52,774 nt of DNA. Origin: Mycobacterium sp. GTDB lineage: Bacteria; Actinomycetota; Actinomycetes; Mycobacteriales; Mycobacteriaceae. Position numbers and translations under genes: made by a program. Shown here in pieces: positions 15,843 to 23,646 of the stretch. Under the pieces are notes generated by a model. The model saw nothing but the letters and a program-made list of their open reading frames with translations, made no database searches and was not told the origin of the DNA. Positions within the stretch are counted from its first letter, which is position 1, and every line of letters starts with the position of its first letter. The stretch lies in contig JACPVR010000025.1 in assembly GCA_016197405.1 (NCBI GenBank), positions 1 to 52,774 on the forward strand. Reading direction: 5' to 3'.

Positions 15843-17381
15843 TTAGGTGGTGATGGCTGGTTCGCCGGTGAGGGTTTCCACGACGAGACCGACGAGATCG
15901 CGTGCAGCGGGCGGGGTGACGGCGTTGCCGGCCAGGCGTACCTGCTCGCGGCGAGTGCCGAGCATGCGGTAGTCGGTGGGGAAGTCCATCGCGGCGGTGA
16001 TTTCGCGGGGCTCCAGCATCCGGAAGAACACATCGTTGATGTCGATGTGCTGAGGCGGCGCGGGGGCGGGGCCGCTGGTGACCAGGCTGTGACGCTCGAC
16101 GGTGGTCACGGTGGGCAGTGCCTCGTCGGCCGGGGTGCTGCCGCCGTTGCCGTAGTAGCTCGTGATCAACGGGCGCGGATCGGTGGGGTTCCAGCGGCCG
16201 TGGAAGACATCGCCTCGCGTGACGGGGCTGTAGACCAGGCCGTGGTGGTTCCCGGACGCGGTGACCGTGGACAGCGCTTCGGTGGTGCAGCGGGCATCGC
16301 TGGAGCCGCCGCGTAGTTCGGCGATGAACGGTGCGAAGGCAATGCCGTCGTTCTCGCGGGTGGTGCGGGTGGCGATGGGTTGGTCGACGGCTACGGCCTC
16401 GCTGCGCCAGGTGCCTCCGGTGGGGACCAGGAGCGCGGTTTCGCTGCGCGTGGTCATGGTCCGTGTCGGCTGGTCGACGGGGGCGGCGGTCTTGCCGTCG
16501 CGTCCTTCGACCGGCGCCAGCATGGGCTGCCAGTAGCGTTGGATTCCGGCGGCGATGCGGGCCATGGTCTTGTCGGCCAGCGGGCGGGTGCGCTCACCGA
16601 TGCGTGTGCCCATCAGCGACCAGTCGATGATGTCGGCGGCCGGGCGGTAGGTCGGCTCGATCACCTGGTTGCGGCAGGAGACGTTGGGGCAGCGGTAGAC
16701 GTACTGGGCGCGGTACTTGCCCCACGGTGCGCGATCGGTGCGCTTGAAGCTCTGGACGGCGCGGACGGGTCCGCAGTCGGGGCACACTGCGTAGGGAGAC
16801 ACGACGCGCTTGACGTCGGGTCGGGGATCGCCTGCCCGGGTGAAGATGGCGTAGAACCGGTCTCGCGACTGTGGGGCACCGCGGCCGTAGAGCTGGGCGT
16901 GCATCGAGTTGAGGTAGACGAACTGCGCGGTGTAGCCGATGGATTCCATCGCCATGCGCCATGCCTGGAACGGCGGCCAGAACACGACATCGACGACGTT
17001 CTCCACGATCACTGCCCGGTACATGTGGTATTCGGCGAAGCGCACGACGTCCCACATGGTGGCGCGGGAGCGTTCGGCGGCGGCCTCGGGCAGGATCTCG
17101 CCGAACAGGTCTGGTTGGGCGTCTTGGCGTTTGCGGCCTTGGGCGATGCTGTGTTTGGTGCAGCTCGGGCTGGCCCAGAGCAGGTCGGTGGTGGGGAACA
17201 GGCGCGGGTCGATCTGGGATAGGTCGGCCTGAATGTGGTCGGTGTCGGGATGGTTGGCGCTGTGGGTTTCGATGGCCCTGTCCCAGTGGTTACTGGCGAC
17301 GGTGGCGACGACGTTGTTGATCATTACAGCGCCAGCCGTGGAGCCTCCGGCGCCGCAGTAGAGGTCGCAGATCGTCAGCAT
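15843..17381 (-). CDS. DNA cytosine C5-methyltransferase, atypical motif IV
   Basis: 512 aa. Predicted to transfer a methyl group from AdoMet to cytosine C5 in DNA. Visible motifs: I (DLYCGAGGSTAG, residues 6-17), IV (ASPSCTKHS, near 71), VI (VIVENVVDV, near 124), VIII (QSRDRFYAIF, near 170) and X (RLAGNAVTPPAARD, near 485). Motif IV is SPSC rather than PCQ, and a four-cysteine stretch (VCPDCG ... YRCPNVSCRN) interrupts the middle like a zinc knuckle. The target-recognition region holds three repeats of a D/E-x-P-x-x-T-x-TT unit. It starts with AGAGGA before ATG, 34 bases after a site-A -10 element. No cognate restriction endonuclease is visible. Confidence 0.9.
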   Translation of the reverse strand: MLTICDLYCGAGGSTAGAVMINNVVATVASNHWDRAIETHSANHPDTDHIQADLSQIDPRLFPTTDLLWASPSCTKHSIAQGRKRQDAQPDLFGEILPEAAAERSRATMWDVVRFAEYHMYRAVIVENVVDVVFWPPFQAWRMAMESIGYTAQFVYLNSMHAQLYGRGAPQSRDRFYAIFTRAGDPRPDVKRVVSPYAVCPDCGPVRAVQSFKRTDRAPWGKYRAQYVYRCPNVSCRNQVIEPTYRPAADIIDWSLMGTRIGERTRPLADKTMARIAAGIQRYWQPMLAPVEGRDGKTAAPVDQPTRTMTTRSETALLVPTGGTWRSEAVAVDQPIATRTTRENDGIAFAPFIAELRGGSSDARCTTEALSTVTASGNHHGLVYSPVTRGDVFHGRWNPTDPRPLITSYYGNGGSTPADEALPTVTTVERHSLVTSGPAPAPPQHIDINDVFFRMLEPREITAAMDFPTDYRMLGTRREQVRLAGNAVTPPAARDLVGLVVETLTGEPAITT

Positions 17382-17406
17382 GGGGGTGGTCCTCTCAACT
17401 TTGGAT

Positions 17407-17444
17407 GATGGCTATAGCCTACCACATAATGGTATGTCATAGCC
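17407..17444 (-). promoter_or_regulatory. Conserved dyad promoter, site A (methyltransferase)
   Basis: GATGGCTATAGCCTACCA followed after five bases by the mirror TGGTATGTCATAGCC. On the minus strand it gives an extended -10 (TGG-TAGGCT, fitting TANNNT) 34 bases before the methyltransferase ATG. Near-identical sites lie at 19258, 21007, 25458 and 42687. Confidence 0.8.
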
Positions 17445-17494
17445 ACCCACTTAGCGGGAGTTCTGCGTGGCGGCGGGGCCGGCGCGTCTGAGGG

Positions 17495-17737
17495 TTAGGG
17501 CGCCAGCAGCGTGGAACGGCGCGTCTCTTGCGCGGGGCCGCCGACCTCGAAGGGGATGACGTCGACTCCGAAGTACTTCCCGACCAACATGGGATCGTCG
17601 TAGCCCAAGTCGCCGTGCACGCTCTGCAGGTACTCCATGCCCTTCCCGCATGCCAGCCTGGCGGCTTGCTCAGCGGTGTGCGCGACGGCCGTGTACTCCA
17701 CAGCGGTTCGGACGGTGGCGACGAACACGGTTGTCAT
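17495..17737 (-). CDS. Small hypothetical protein
   Basis: 80 aa, MTTVFVATVRTAVEYTAVAHT onwards, with a balanced composition typical of a real small domain (FVATVRTAVEYTAVAHTAEQAARLA, then KYFGVDVIPFEVGG). No family recognised. It is the last gene of the leftward run that begins at 19236. Its ATG touches the end of the preceding gene, suggesting translational coupling. Confidence 0.65.
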   Translation of the reverse strand: MTTVFVATVRTAVEYTAVAHTAEQAARLACGKGMEYLQSVHGDLGYDDPMLVGKYFGVDVIPFEVGGPAQETRRSTLLAP

Positions 17738-17738
17738 C

Positions 17739-18048
17739 TCAGGACTCTCCACGAGCCGAGCGCGTGAACGGAGTGAGCTGGGCGGCGAACATGGCGGTGC
17801 GCCGTCCTGCGGCCGCGCCCGGCAGGGGTGGTCGTCCGCTGGTGCGATGACGACGGTGGCGACTCGTGTCGAGGGCGCAGGGCCGGTCCAGACGGCGTAG
17901 ACGCCCTGCCCTTCGGCGACGATGCGATCCCCGGGTTGTGTTTCTGTGCGGCCTGGAGAGCGGCATCGACATCCGCGTGGCCGAACGACTCCCACATCGG
18001 CATGGCGTCAGCTTCGTGTGGGTCGGTAATGGTGGCCGAGTAGCTCAT
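17739..18048 (-). CDS. Hypothetical protein, apparently broken by two homopolymer frameshifts
   Basis: The start is secure (AAAGGACG before ATG 18048; MSYSATITDPHEADAMPMWES). The sensible coding signal then moves between frames: up to QKHNPG in the first frame, DRIVAEGQGVYAVWTGPAP in the second, and LPGAAAGRRTAMFAAQLTPF in the third, ending at 17739. Each change could be repaired by adding one base to a short run (CCCGGGG near 17932, CCCC near 17829). That points to base-calling errors or recent decay; the unshifted frame would instead end at 17734. Repaired length is about 103 aa; function unknown. Confidence 0.5.
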
Positions 18049-18085
18049 TGCTGGGGCGTCCTTTCAGGCTGCGTGATTGGGGTGG

Positions 18086-18635
18086 TCAGTGCAGGTGGTC
18101 GAACAGGTCGAGCTGCGCACCGGCGTCGAGGTCGAGGACACGGCGCAGGAGGGCATCTGTCTTGTCGTGCAGTTCGGCGCCGCGGCGGTAGTGCTCGTCG
18201 TCTTCCTCGTCGGAGGGGTGGTAGCGCGGGCACGGTCCGCTGTGGGCGTTGCGGGGGCTGTGGGCGTGCCCGCAGCGGCACCACTGCCACGTGCGTTCGC
18301 TTTCGGCCCGCTTGGCGGTGAGCAGTTCGGCGATCTCGTGGCGCAGCGCGGCGGGCAGGGCCTGGCCGAGGCGTTGAATCTGGGTGGCGGTGACCGTGGC
18401 GCGGGCGGGGCCGGTCCCAGGGGCCGGGCTGATGAACTTCGGGCCGACGGTCCAGTAGCTGGTCATCCAGTCGGGTGCGCCTGGGGGGGGCTTGCGGGCC
18501 GCTGGCACCACCTGCGCGGGCCAGGAGGGATCGCAGTGCGCGTTCCTCGAGGAATGCGTCAAGGAGCATGCTTCCCGATGACCTCCCGACGAAGGCCAGG
18601 AGGTGTCGTTGCTCGGGTGTCAGTGTGGGGCGCAT
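18086..18635 (-). CDS. Hypothetical protein with a frameshift at an eight-G run
   Basis: The start ATG 18635 (MRPTLTPEQRHLLAFVG) overlaps the end of the redoxin gene by 16 bases. The frame is good to about residue 48, then coding character jumps to the frame ending at 18086 (PDWMTSYWTVGPKFIS ... DAGAQLDLFDHLH). The jump falls on the run of eight G at 18483-18490; one base fewer restores a single protein of about 182 aa. The C-terminal half has a small Cys/His cluster (WQWCRCGHAH ... GPCPRYH) that may bind zinc. Either a sequencing indel, a phase-variable tract or a programmed shift. Confidence 0.6.
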
Positions 18636-18886
18636 GCCAGGTTGTCCTCGCGCAGGGCGCGGGCGGCGTCGGTGATGCGGTCGGGGCGGTGTCCTGCCCA
18701 GCGTTGGCCGTCGGGGGTGACGATGACGGGCACGCTGAGGTAGCCCCAGTCGGTGAGCATGGCGGCGGCGGCGGGGTCGGTGCTGACGTCGATGACGTCG
18801 ATGGCGACACCGGCTTTGGCGAATCCTCGGGCGGTGGCGCGGCACTGCACGCAACCGGGCTTGCTGTACATGGTGATGGTGGACAT
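18620..18886 (-). CDS. Glutaredoxin/NrdH-like redoxin
   Basis: 88 aa from ATG 18886 (MSTITMYSKPGCVQCRATARG); an upstream ATG at 18943 overlaps the preceding stop (ATGA) and would add 19 polar residues. The active site is CVQC at residues 12-15, followed by VPVIVTPDG (the cis-Pro VPV loop) and a glutathione/NrdH-like C-terminal helix. NrdH-type redoxins supply electrons from thioredoxin reductase. With PAPS-reductase-family enzymes under the same promoter type nearby, it may be their electron donor; that link is inference, because no ribonucleotide reductase gene is in the window. Confidence 0.88.
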   Translation of the reverse strand: MSTITMYSKPGCVQCRATARGFAKAGVAIDVIDVSTDPAAAAMLTDWGYLSVPVIVTPDGQRWAGHRPDRITDAARALREDNLACAPH

Positions 18887-18939
18887 GGCAGGGGCTCCGT
18901 TCTCGGTGGCGTGGGTGTCGGGGGTGGCGGTCGGTGTGC

Positions 18940-19236
18940 TCATGGCTTCGACCCGCGATCGATGTCGCCTTCGGTGTAGGTGAAGGTGTTGCCGTGGCTG
19001 TCGCACATCGCGTACCAGTAGCTGGCCTTGCTCCAGGTGGCCGTCCAGTCCGAGCGCTCTGAGGCCAGGACTTCCCACAGGTCACGGTCGGCGCCACCGG
19101 GGTGGAACGCTTCACCGCTGACGGCCGGGTAGGTGTCGTTGAGGATCGTGATCAGCGCGTCGACGGAATCGGCGTCGGCCGCGACGCGGTTCAGGCACCG
19201 GTGGTAGGTCAGCCAGTAGGAATCGGCGGTCGCCAT
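18940..19236 (-). CDS. Hypothetical protein, first gene of the redoxin run
   Basis: 98 aa with a strong ribosome site (AAAGGGG). An acidic, tryptophan-rich small protein (SYWLTYHRCLNRV, DLWEVLASERSDWTATWSKASYWYAMCDSHG). No family recognised. It is expressed from site B, 31 bases upstream of the start, and its stop overlaps an in-frame ATG of the redoxin gene. Confidence 0.7.
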   Translation of the reverse strand: MATADSYWLTYHRCLNRVAADADSVDALITILNDTYPAVSGEAFHPGGADRDLWEVLASERSDWTATWSKASYWYAMCDSHGNTFTYTEGDIDRGSKP

Positions 19237-19257
19237 GGTGCGCCCCTTTCGATTGGT

Positions 19258-19278
19258 GGATGGCTATAGCCTACTATG
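19258..19278 (-). promoter_or_regulatory. Conserved promoter, site B (redoxin run), left arm only
   Basis: GGATGGCTATAGCCTACTAT matches the left arm of the family; the right arm has decayed. The minus-strand -10 TAGGCT ends 31 bases before ATG 19236, the same spacing as at sites A, C and D. The rest of the gap to 19517 holds nothing else that I can identify. Confidence 0.7.
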
Positions 19279-19517
19279 CGTTGGGGTGGGGTGTCTAGTC
19301 GTTTACGGTTCTGACCTGCTGTTTAGTCACGTTCATTGCCGTGGCGCACCCGACGTAAGGGGTGTGGCCGGGCCTGCGACCTTCTTCTTATCCAGGCGTA
19401 GTTCTACAGACGGGCGGGGGCTGGGACCGCCGGGTTGCTACCGAGACTGGCCGGGGCGTCCTAAGTGCATAACCGAGCCGTGAAATGGAACAGGAGCACA
19501 AGCGGGCCGTGGGTGCG

Positions 19518-19991
19518 TCAGGTCCGGCGCACGTGCCAGCCGTGAGCGGTGGGCACGATCTGATCGCGGGCGTACCGGATGGGCAAGACAGGGCTGCTGC
19601 GCCACTGGATCAGTACGGTGCGCGAGTCCACGGCCAGGATGTCGCCGGCCACGCGGCCGTGGCCGGACAGGATGCAGGAGACCGGCCGGCCGGGTGCCGG
19701 GGATGCGACAGCAGGGGCGTGCAACTCCTCGACGCTCTCTCCGGTGAGGGCGCATCGGGCGGCGACATCCGGGACGAACAGTGCGACGAGCTCGTCGGCG
19801 AGGTCGATGACGGCTTGCTGGGAAATCTGGGTGCCGACGTGGTGAGCGTCGCCTACGGCGGGGTGGGTGATCGCGTCGGCGGCTTCGGCGTCGTAGAGCT
19901 CGTCGCGGGCGATGAACCACGCGGTGAGCAGTTCTCGGAGAACATCGGCCGGCGGGGTGGGCAGCGTGGGCGTATGCGGTGTGGTGGACAT
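19518..19991 (-). CDS. Hypothetical protein in the PP-loop ATPase operon
   Basis: 157 aa, AAGGAGA ribosome site. A helical N-terminal half (LRELLTAWFIARDELYDAE, QQAVIDLADELVALF) is followed by a small beta-rich domain (VSCILSGHGRVAGDILAVDSR, PIRYARDQIVPTAHGWHVR) that could be an SH3-like barrel. No family recognised. It lies 42 bases downstream of the PP-loop ATPase gene on the same strand, so the two probably share transcripts. Confidence 0.68.
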   Translation of the reverse strand: MSTTPHTPTLPTPPADVLRELLTAWFIARDELYDAEAADAITHPAVGDAHHVGTQISQQAVIDLADELVALFVPDVAARCALTGESVEELHAPAVASPAPGRPVSCILSGHGRVAGDILAVDSRTVLIQWRSSPVLPIRYARDQIVPTAHGWHVRRT

Positions 19992-20033
19992 GGGCGTCTC
20001 CTTAGCGAGAGTGGGCGGGCGGTTGGGGTGAGG

Positions 20034-20987
20034 TCATGGCTGGCCGGTGTCGTGGCGGCGGGCAGATGCAGAGGACAGCTCGGGCAGGGGCAGCCAGGTG
20101 CGCTCGGCGGTGCCGCGGGCTTCGGCGATGATGTCGGCCATCGACAGGTCGTTACGGAAGCGGTGGCCGATACGGGCCTCGACGTCGGCGTAGCGATCGG
20201 CCAGCTCTGGGTTGAGCCGCGCTGCGCACACGAGGTCGTCCCGAGACGCCAGGACGCAGAGGCGGCACGAAAGACGGCTCATCCCTTGGCTGTAGGCCGG
20301 ATGAGGGCGGGTTCCCGCGGTGCGGATGCGTTGCCAGACAGCGGCGGTTGACCACTCGAATATGGGGTACCAGTCATCGACGTGACGGCGGCCGTTGGAG
20401 GCGGCGGCGTTGAATGCGTAGGGGCTCCGGCGGGCGCGGGCGGCGCTTTCCTCGGCGCGTAGTCCCATGATGTTGAGCACCCGAACCGGGCGACCCTGCA
20501 CTCGGCCGGTGGCGCGCAGCTCGGAGACCAGGCGGGTGATGACCGTGCGGATCGGCCCGCGCTTGAAGTCCGAGGTGCACCAACGCTGTTGGGAGCTGGG
20601 CCACTTTCCGCGCGCCTCGGCGTGGTCGAGGATGGTGTAGTGCTGCCCGTCGCGCTCACGTCGGGTGAGTTCGAATCGGAGGCCGTAGTGGGCGGCGTGC
20701 TCGGCGGCCAGGTCGGGCACGCCTTCCCATTCGGCGTCACCGAGGTCGGCGTGCACGACGACGACGCGATCGAGGACATTGGCGGCGCGGGCAGCCGCGA
20801 CAGTGACGTCGAGACTGGCTTGGGAGTCCTTACCTGCGGAGCTGCTGACCAACAACCAGTCATAGGCAGCGAGGTCGGGTGTCGCGGCGTCGGTCACGGT
20901 GCGTCCGGGCGGCGCAGCGACGGCGGCAGGGGCACGCACACCCAGATCGAGGGCGAGTTCCTGCTGGTAGTCCGCATGACTCGGCAT
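20034..20987 (-). CDS. PAPS-reductase-family PP-loop ATPase
   Basis: 317 aa from ATG 20987 (GAGGGA upstream; GTG 20990 is an alternative). The PP-loop is LLVSSSAGKDSQAS near residue 46, followed by VVVHADLGDAEWEGV, WCTSDFKRGPIRTVI and GLRAEESAARA. The C-terminal LSCRLCVLASRDDLVCAA carries a CxxC typical of phage and plasmid members of this family. Relatives activate substrates by adenylation, and include PAPS reductase and the DndC family of DNA phosphorothioation. No cysteine-biosynthesis genes are nearby. Its neighbours (methyltransferase, redoxin, second PP-loop gene) suggest nucleic-acid modification rather than sulfate assimilation; that is inference. Confidence 0.85.
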   Translation of the reverse strand: MPSHADYQQELALDLGVRAPAAVAAPPGRTVTDAATPDLAAYDWLLVSSSAGKDSQASLDVTVAAARAANVLDRVVVVHADLGDAEWEGVPDLAAEHAAHYGLRFELTRRERDGQHYTILDHAEARGKWPSSQQRWCTSDFKRGPIRTVITRLVSELRATGRVQGRPVRVLNIMGLRAEESAARARRSPYAFNAAASNGRRHVDDWYPIFEWSTAAVWQRIRTAGTRPHPAYSQGMSRLSCRLCVLASRDDLVCAARLNPELADRYADVEARIGHRFRNDLSMADIIAEARGTAERTWLPLPELSSASARRHDTGQP

Positions 20988-21006
20988 CACGTCCCTCTCC
21001 CTAGTG

Positions 21007-21044
21007 GATGGCTATAACCTACCATAAAAATGGTAGGGTACGAC
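21007..21044. promoter_or_regulatory. Conserved dyad promoter, site C (bidirectional)
   Basis: GATGGCTATAACCTACCAT, four bases, then ATGGTAGGGTACGACC. Leftward it gives TAGGTT 28 bases before the PP-loop gene; rightward it gives TAGGGT 19 bases before the zinc-ribbon gene. Both fit TANNNT with an upstream TGG, so one dyad may be two face-to-face extended -10 promoters. Confidence 0.78.
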
Positions 21045-21058
21045 CACCATTCCGGGGC

Positions 21059-21373
21059 ATGTCCGGTCGCTGGTTACCGTGGCAGGGTGAGGCTTTGGTC
21101 GCTGCTGACGGTGGCGTTGCGGTGATGTGTGCCAGGGCGTGGCCACTGCTGCGGAGGACGGCGCAGGGGTGGGCAGAACCCCCACCTCCGGGCCAGTGCG
21201 TCAAGGGGCACGGTCTGGGGCCGGGAACGGTCACGATTGGCGTGAGCCATTGTCGGTGCGGCATTTTGCATCGCACGGCCACGTGCAACGAGTGTGGGTC
21301 GACGTATTACCTGCCAGCTCCTACCGCCGACTGCGAGGCGACGGCGCTCGATGGCCGCCACGCCAGCATGTGA
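21059..21373 (+). CDS. Small zinc-ribbon-like protein
   Basis: 104 aa from ATG 21059 (MSGRWLPWQGEALVAAD); an ATG at 21008 lies inside the promoter dyad and is unlikely. The second half has Cys/His pairs in ribbon order: CVKGH, CRCG, then CNECGSTYYLP, enough for one or two Zn sites. Function unknown. It is divergent from the PP-loop gene and probably shares its regulation. Confidence 0.65.
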   Translation: MSGRWLPWQGEALVAADGGVAVMCARAWPLLRRTAQGWAEPPPPGQCVKGHGLGPGTVTIGVSHCRCGILHRTATCNECGSTYYLPAPTADCEATALDGRHASM

Positions 21374-21382
21374 GAAAGCCGG

Positions 21383-21416
21383 GTGCACCCGCCGGGCATG
21401 TGATCGGCGGGTGCAC
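21383..21416. terminator. Bidirectional terminator hairpin
   Basis: Perfect 12-bp arms GTGCACCCGCCG / CGGCGGGTGCAC with a 10-base loop, between the convergent zinc-ribbon and porin-like genes. Confidence 0.75.
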
Positions 21417-21428
21417 GTGTTGGGGCCA

Positions 21429-23459
21429 TCATGCTGCGGCGCGGGATTCCCTTGCTGAGTTGTCGCTGGTTTTGGCGCCGGGCGCGGTGGACTCGGCGCG
21501 GTGGCGCCCAACCGAGGACGAAGAGGTTGATGTGGTGGCGCCCGAGGCATGGCGACCGTAGGTCTCAGAGCCTGAGTCAGGGCTGGTTGAGTCCTGGCGG
21601 TCTAGGCCGCCCGTCGGCGCCGACGTGTTGGCACGGCGGTCGCCCTTGGTGGCTGCCGGCCGCTTCTTGCTGGTCGTGGGCGCGGTTCTGAGTCGTTCGG
21701 CCTCGGCCGTCTCGGCTTGGGTGGTGTGCCCCGTCAGCGACGTGTCGTCGTCACCGTCTGCCTCGGCGGCCAGACCGTCGTCGGCCTCGGTGTCCGGGGT
21801 GTCGCTCGGTTCATCGAGCGCGTCGTCGTCGGCCTCGGTGTCCGGGGTGTCGCTCGGTTCATCGAGCACGTCGTCGTCGGCGTTGTCAGGGGCGGTCGCC
21901 GCGGCGGGATCCGGCTCAGCGCTACCGGCGGTGCCTTCCGGGTCGTCGGTGAGCGACTGAGTCAGCAGATCAGGGTCCGTGGTGACGGCGGTGTCGCTGG
22001 CGAGATCTGTTGTGGTGGAAATGGTGTCGGCCTGTCCGGCGTCCGATCGGGGCGTCAGTTCGGACCGGGTGTCGAGCGTGGCAGTGCGCTGGCCAGCGGT
22101 GGGCAGGGCGCTTGGTCCTGCCTCGATGGCTGAGGTGCGGGCAGTGAAGATGCCGCCGATGGCTTGGCCGATGTCAATCGTGGTGGCGATGGCGTTGAGA
22201 GCCGTCGATGTGGTGAAGGCGGCCAGGTTCACCGCCCCGGTGACGGCGGTGGCCAGAGCGTGGGGCAGCGCGCTGACAAAGGCGGGCAACCCGACGGCGT
22301 GGAGCAGTCCGCTGGCGGCGGTGGCCAGCCCGCTGGTGAACGAGGTGATCACGTCGGACGCGGTGACCGTGAGGTCTGCCCCGAGTCGGAAGGGCAACGA
22401 TGCGAACGAGCTGGCGGTCCCGATGACGGTGTTGACGGTCGTGACTCCCGCGCCGATCAGAACGCCGAGGGCGTTGGTGTAGCTGGCAGGGCTCAGCGGC
22501 GCCGACGCGATGTCGATGAGGGCTTTCTGTAGCGCTCCGGGGGTGGTGTGGTCGCCCAGCCAGGTGTCAACGATGCCGGCCGCGCCTCCGGCGACCCGGC
22601 CGAGGGTGAAGGTGGTGGCGTCGGTGAGGGCTGCGGTGACTCCAGTGACGGCCCCGAGAGCGGCGGTGACCGGCGCGGAGACGATGCCTTGCAGCGCGGT
22701 CAGCGCACCGTCGATGAGAGCGATGTCGGTGAGAGTTTTGCCTGCTTTGAGGATGTCGTTGACCAGGGACAGACCGTTGCCGATCTGGTCGGTGACGCCG
22801 GTAACCAGGGCGCTGGCGAGGGTAACGCCTCCGGTGGCCAGCGTGGACACTGCAGTGATGCCGTTTTGCAGGGCGAGGCCGGCGATACCGAAAGGGGTCG
22901 CGAGCAGGCCGAGGTAGCTGGCCGCGGATAGGGGGTCGTTGATGACGCTGGTTACCGCCTGCATGGCGGCTCCGAGCGACCCGGTGACGGTGGTGGTGAG
23001 TAGCCCGGCGAGTTGACCGCTGGTCAGGCTGATGGCCTCGCCAGCGGCGTCGATGGTCTGTGCGAGTTCGGTGAGCCCACCGTTGGACGCGGCTTTGAGG
23101 GCGATGAGCACCGAGGCGAGGGTCGGGCTGGTCCCGGCGGCGCGGATCAGTCCGTCCCAGAGATTGGCATTGAGGCCGGCCGCGGTGTGCAGTGCACTGG
23201 ACAAGGTGTGCGTGGAGCCGTCGAGTACACCGGTGACGGTGGAGGTGACCGATCCCATGGCGGTGGAGAGGTTGGCGACCAGCGCGGCGACGTCGGCGGG
23301 GTTGATGGCGGCGGCGAGGTGAACCTCGGCGGCAGTGACGCGAGGCAGGGAGATGTGGGGTTGAGCACTGGGCGACACTGCGACCGGCGCGAGCGCGATG
23401 GCGCTGGCGGCGGTGAGTGCGATACCGGCGTTCAGATAGGAGCGGACGGAAAGTTCCAT
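21429..23459 (-). CDS. Exported porin-like protein of the mycobacterial GjpA type
   Basis: 676 aa from ATG 23459 (GGAG six bases upstream). It opens with a signal peptide (MELSVRSYLNAGIALTAASAIALAPVAVS), the characteristic start of mycobacterial proteins annotated as outer-membrane porin GjpA. About 400 residues of Ala/Gly/Thr/Leu-rich amphipathic sequence follow, with many short repeats (VLIALKAASNGGL, GLLATPFGIAGLALQNG). The last 200 residues are acidic and disordered, with a duplicated 16-residue unit and an Arg/Ser-rich end. This points to a cell-envelope location and is one of the best clues that the host is a Mycobacterium. Pore activity of this copy is untested. Confidence 0.75.
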   Translation of the reverse strand: MELSVRSYLNAGIALTAASAIALAPVAVSPSAQPHISLPRVTAAEVHLAAAINPADVAALVANLSTAMGSVTSTVTGVLDGSTHTLSSALHTAAGLNANLWDGLIRAAGTSPTLASVLIALKAASNGGLTELAQTIDAAGEAISLTSGQLAGLLTTTVTGSLGAAMQAVTSVINDPLSAASYLGLLATPFGIAGLALQNGITAVSTLATGGVTLASALVTGVTDQIGNGLSLVNDILKAGKTLTDIALIDGALTALQGIVSAPVTAALGAVTGVTAALTDATTFTLGRVAGGAAGIVDTWLGDHTTPGALQKALIDIASAPLSPASYTNALGVLIGAGVTTVNTVIGTASSFASLPFRLGADLTVTASDVITSFTSGLATAASGLLHAVGLPAFVSALPHALATAVTGAVNLAAFTTSTALNAIATTIDIGQAIGGIFTARTSAIEAGPSALPTAGQRTATLDTRSELTPRSDAGQADTISTTTDLASDTAVTTDPDLLTQSLTDDPEGTAGSAEPDPAAATAPDNADDDVLDEPSDTPDTEADDDALDEPSDTPDTEADDGLAAEADGDDDTSLTGHTTQAETAEAERLRTAPTTSKKRPAATKGDRRANTSAPTGGLDRQDSTSPDSGSETYGRHASGATTSTSSSSVGRHRAESTAPGAKTSDNSARESRAAA
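21777..21872 (-). repeat. Tandem 48-bp repeat in the acidic tail
   Basis: Two consecutive, almost identical 48-bp copies encode the 16-residue unit LDEPSDTPDTEADDD-x in the porin-like protein. They differ at one visible base (GCGCGTC versus GCACGTC). Confidence 0.9.
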
Positions 23460-23512
23460 GGCGGTCTCCAAAGGTGCTGGGCGAGTTTGAGTTGCGACTG
23501 TTCAGAGATGCG

Positions 23513-23553
23513 TGGACGCTGACGGTGGGTGAAACCTCCACCGTCAGCGTCCA
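23513..23553. repeat. Perfect 16-bp inverted repeat in the porin-like/XRE divergent gap
   Basis: TGGACGCTGACGGTGG at 23513-23528 and its exact complement at 23538-23553, with a 9-base loop. It lies 54 bases upstream of the porin-like start, so it would be in that gene's leader or act as an operator. Confidence 0.85.
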
Positions 23554-23564
23554 TCCAGGATGAC

Positions 23565-23610
23565 GCTACGATATGATGCTACGGTATGATACGCCGTTGA
23601 ACAACGGCGT
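23565..23610 (+). promoter_or_regulatory. Direct repeats and palindrome before the XRE gene
   Basis: GCTACGATATGAT and GCTACGGTATGAT are adjacent 13-bp direct repeats (23565-23590), the AT-rich parts giving TATGAT-type -10 elements. The palindrome ACGCCGTTG-AA-CAACGGCGT follows at once (23591-23610). The XRE protein 36 bases downstream is the obvious candidate to bind here. Confidence 0.6.
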
Positions 23611-23646
23611 TAAGAGGCGCTTTATTCGCGTTACAGGTGTGGTGCC

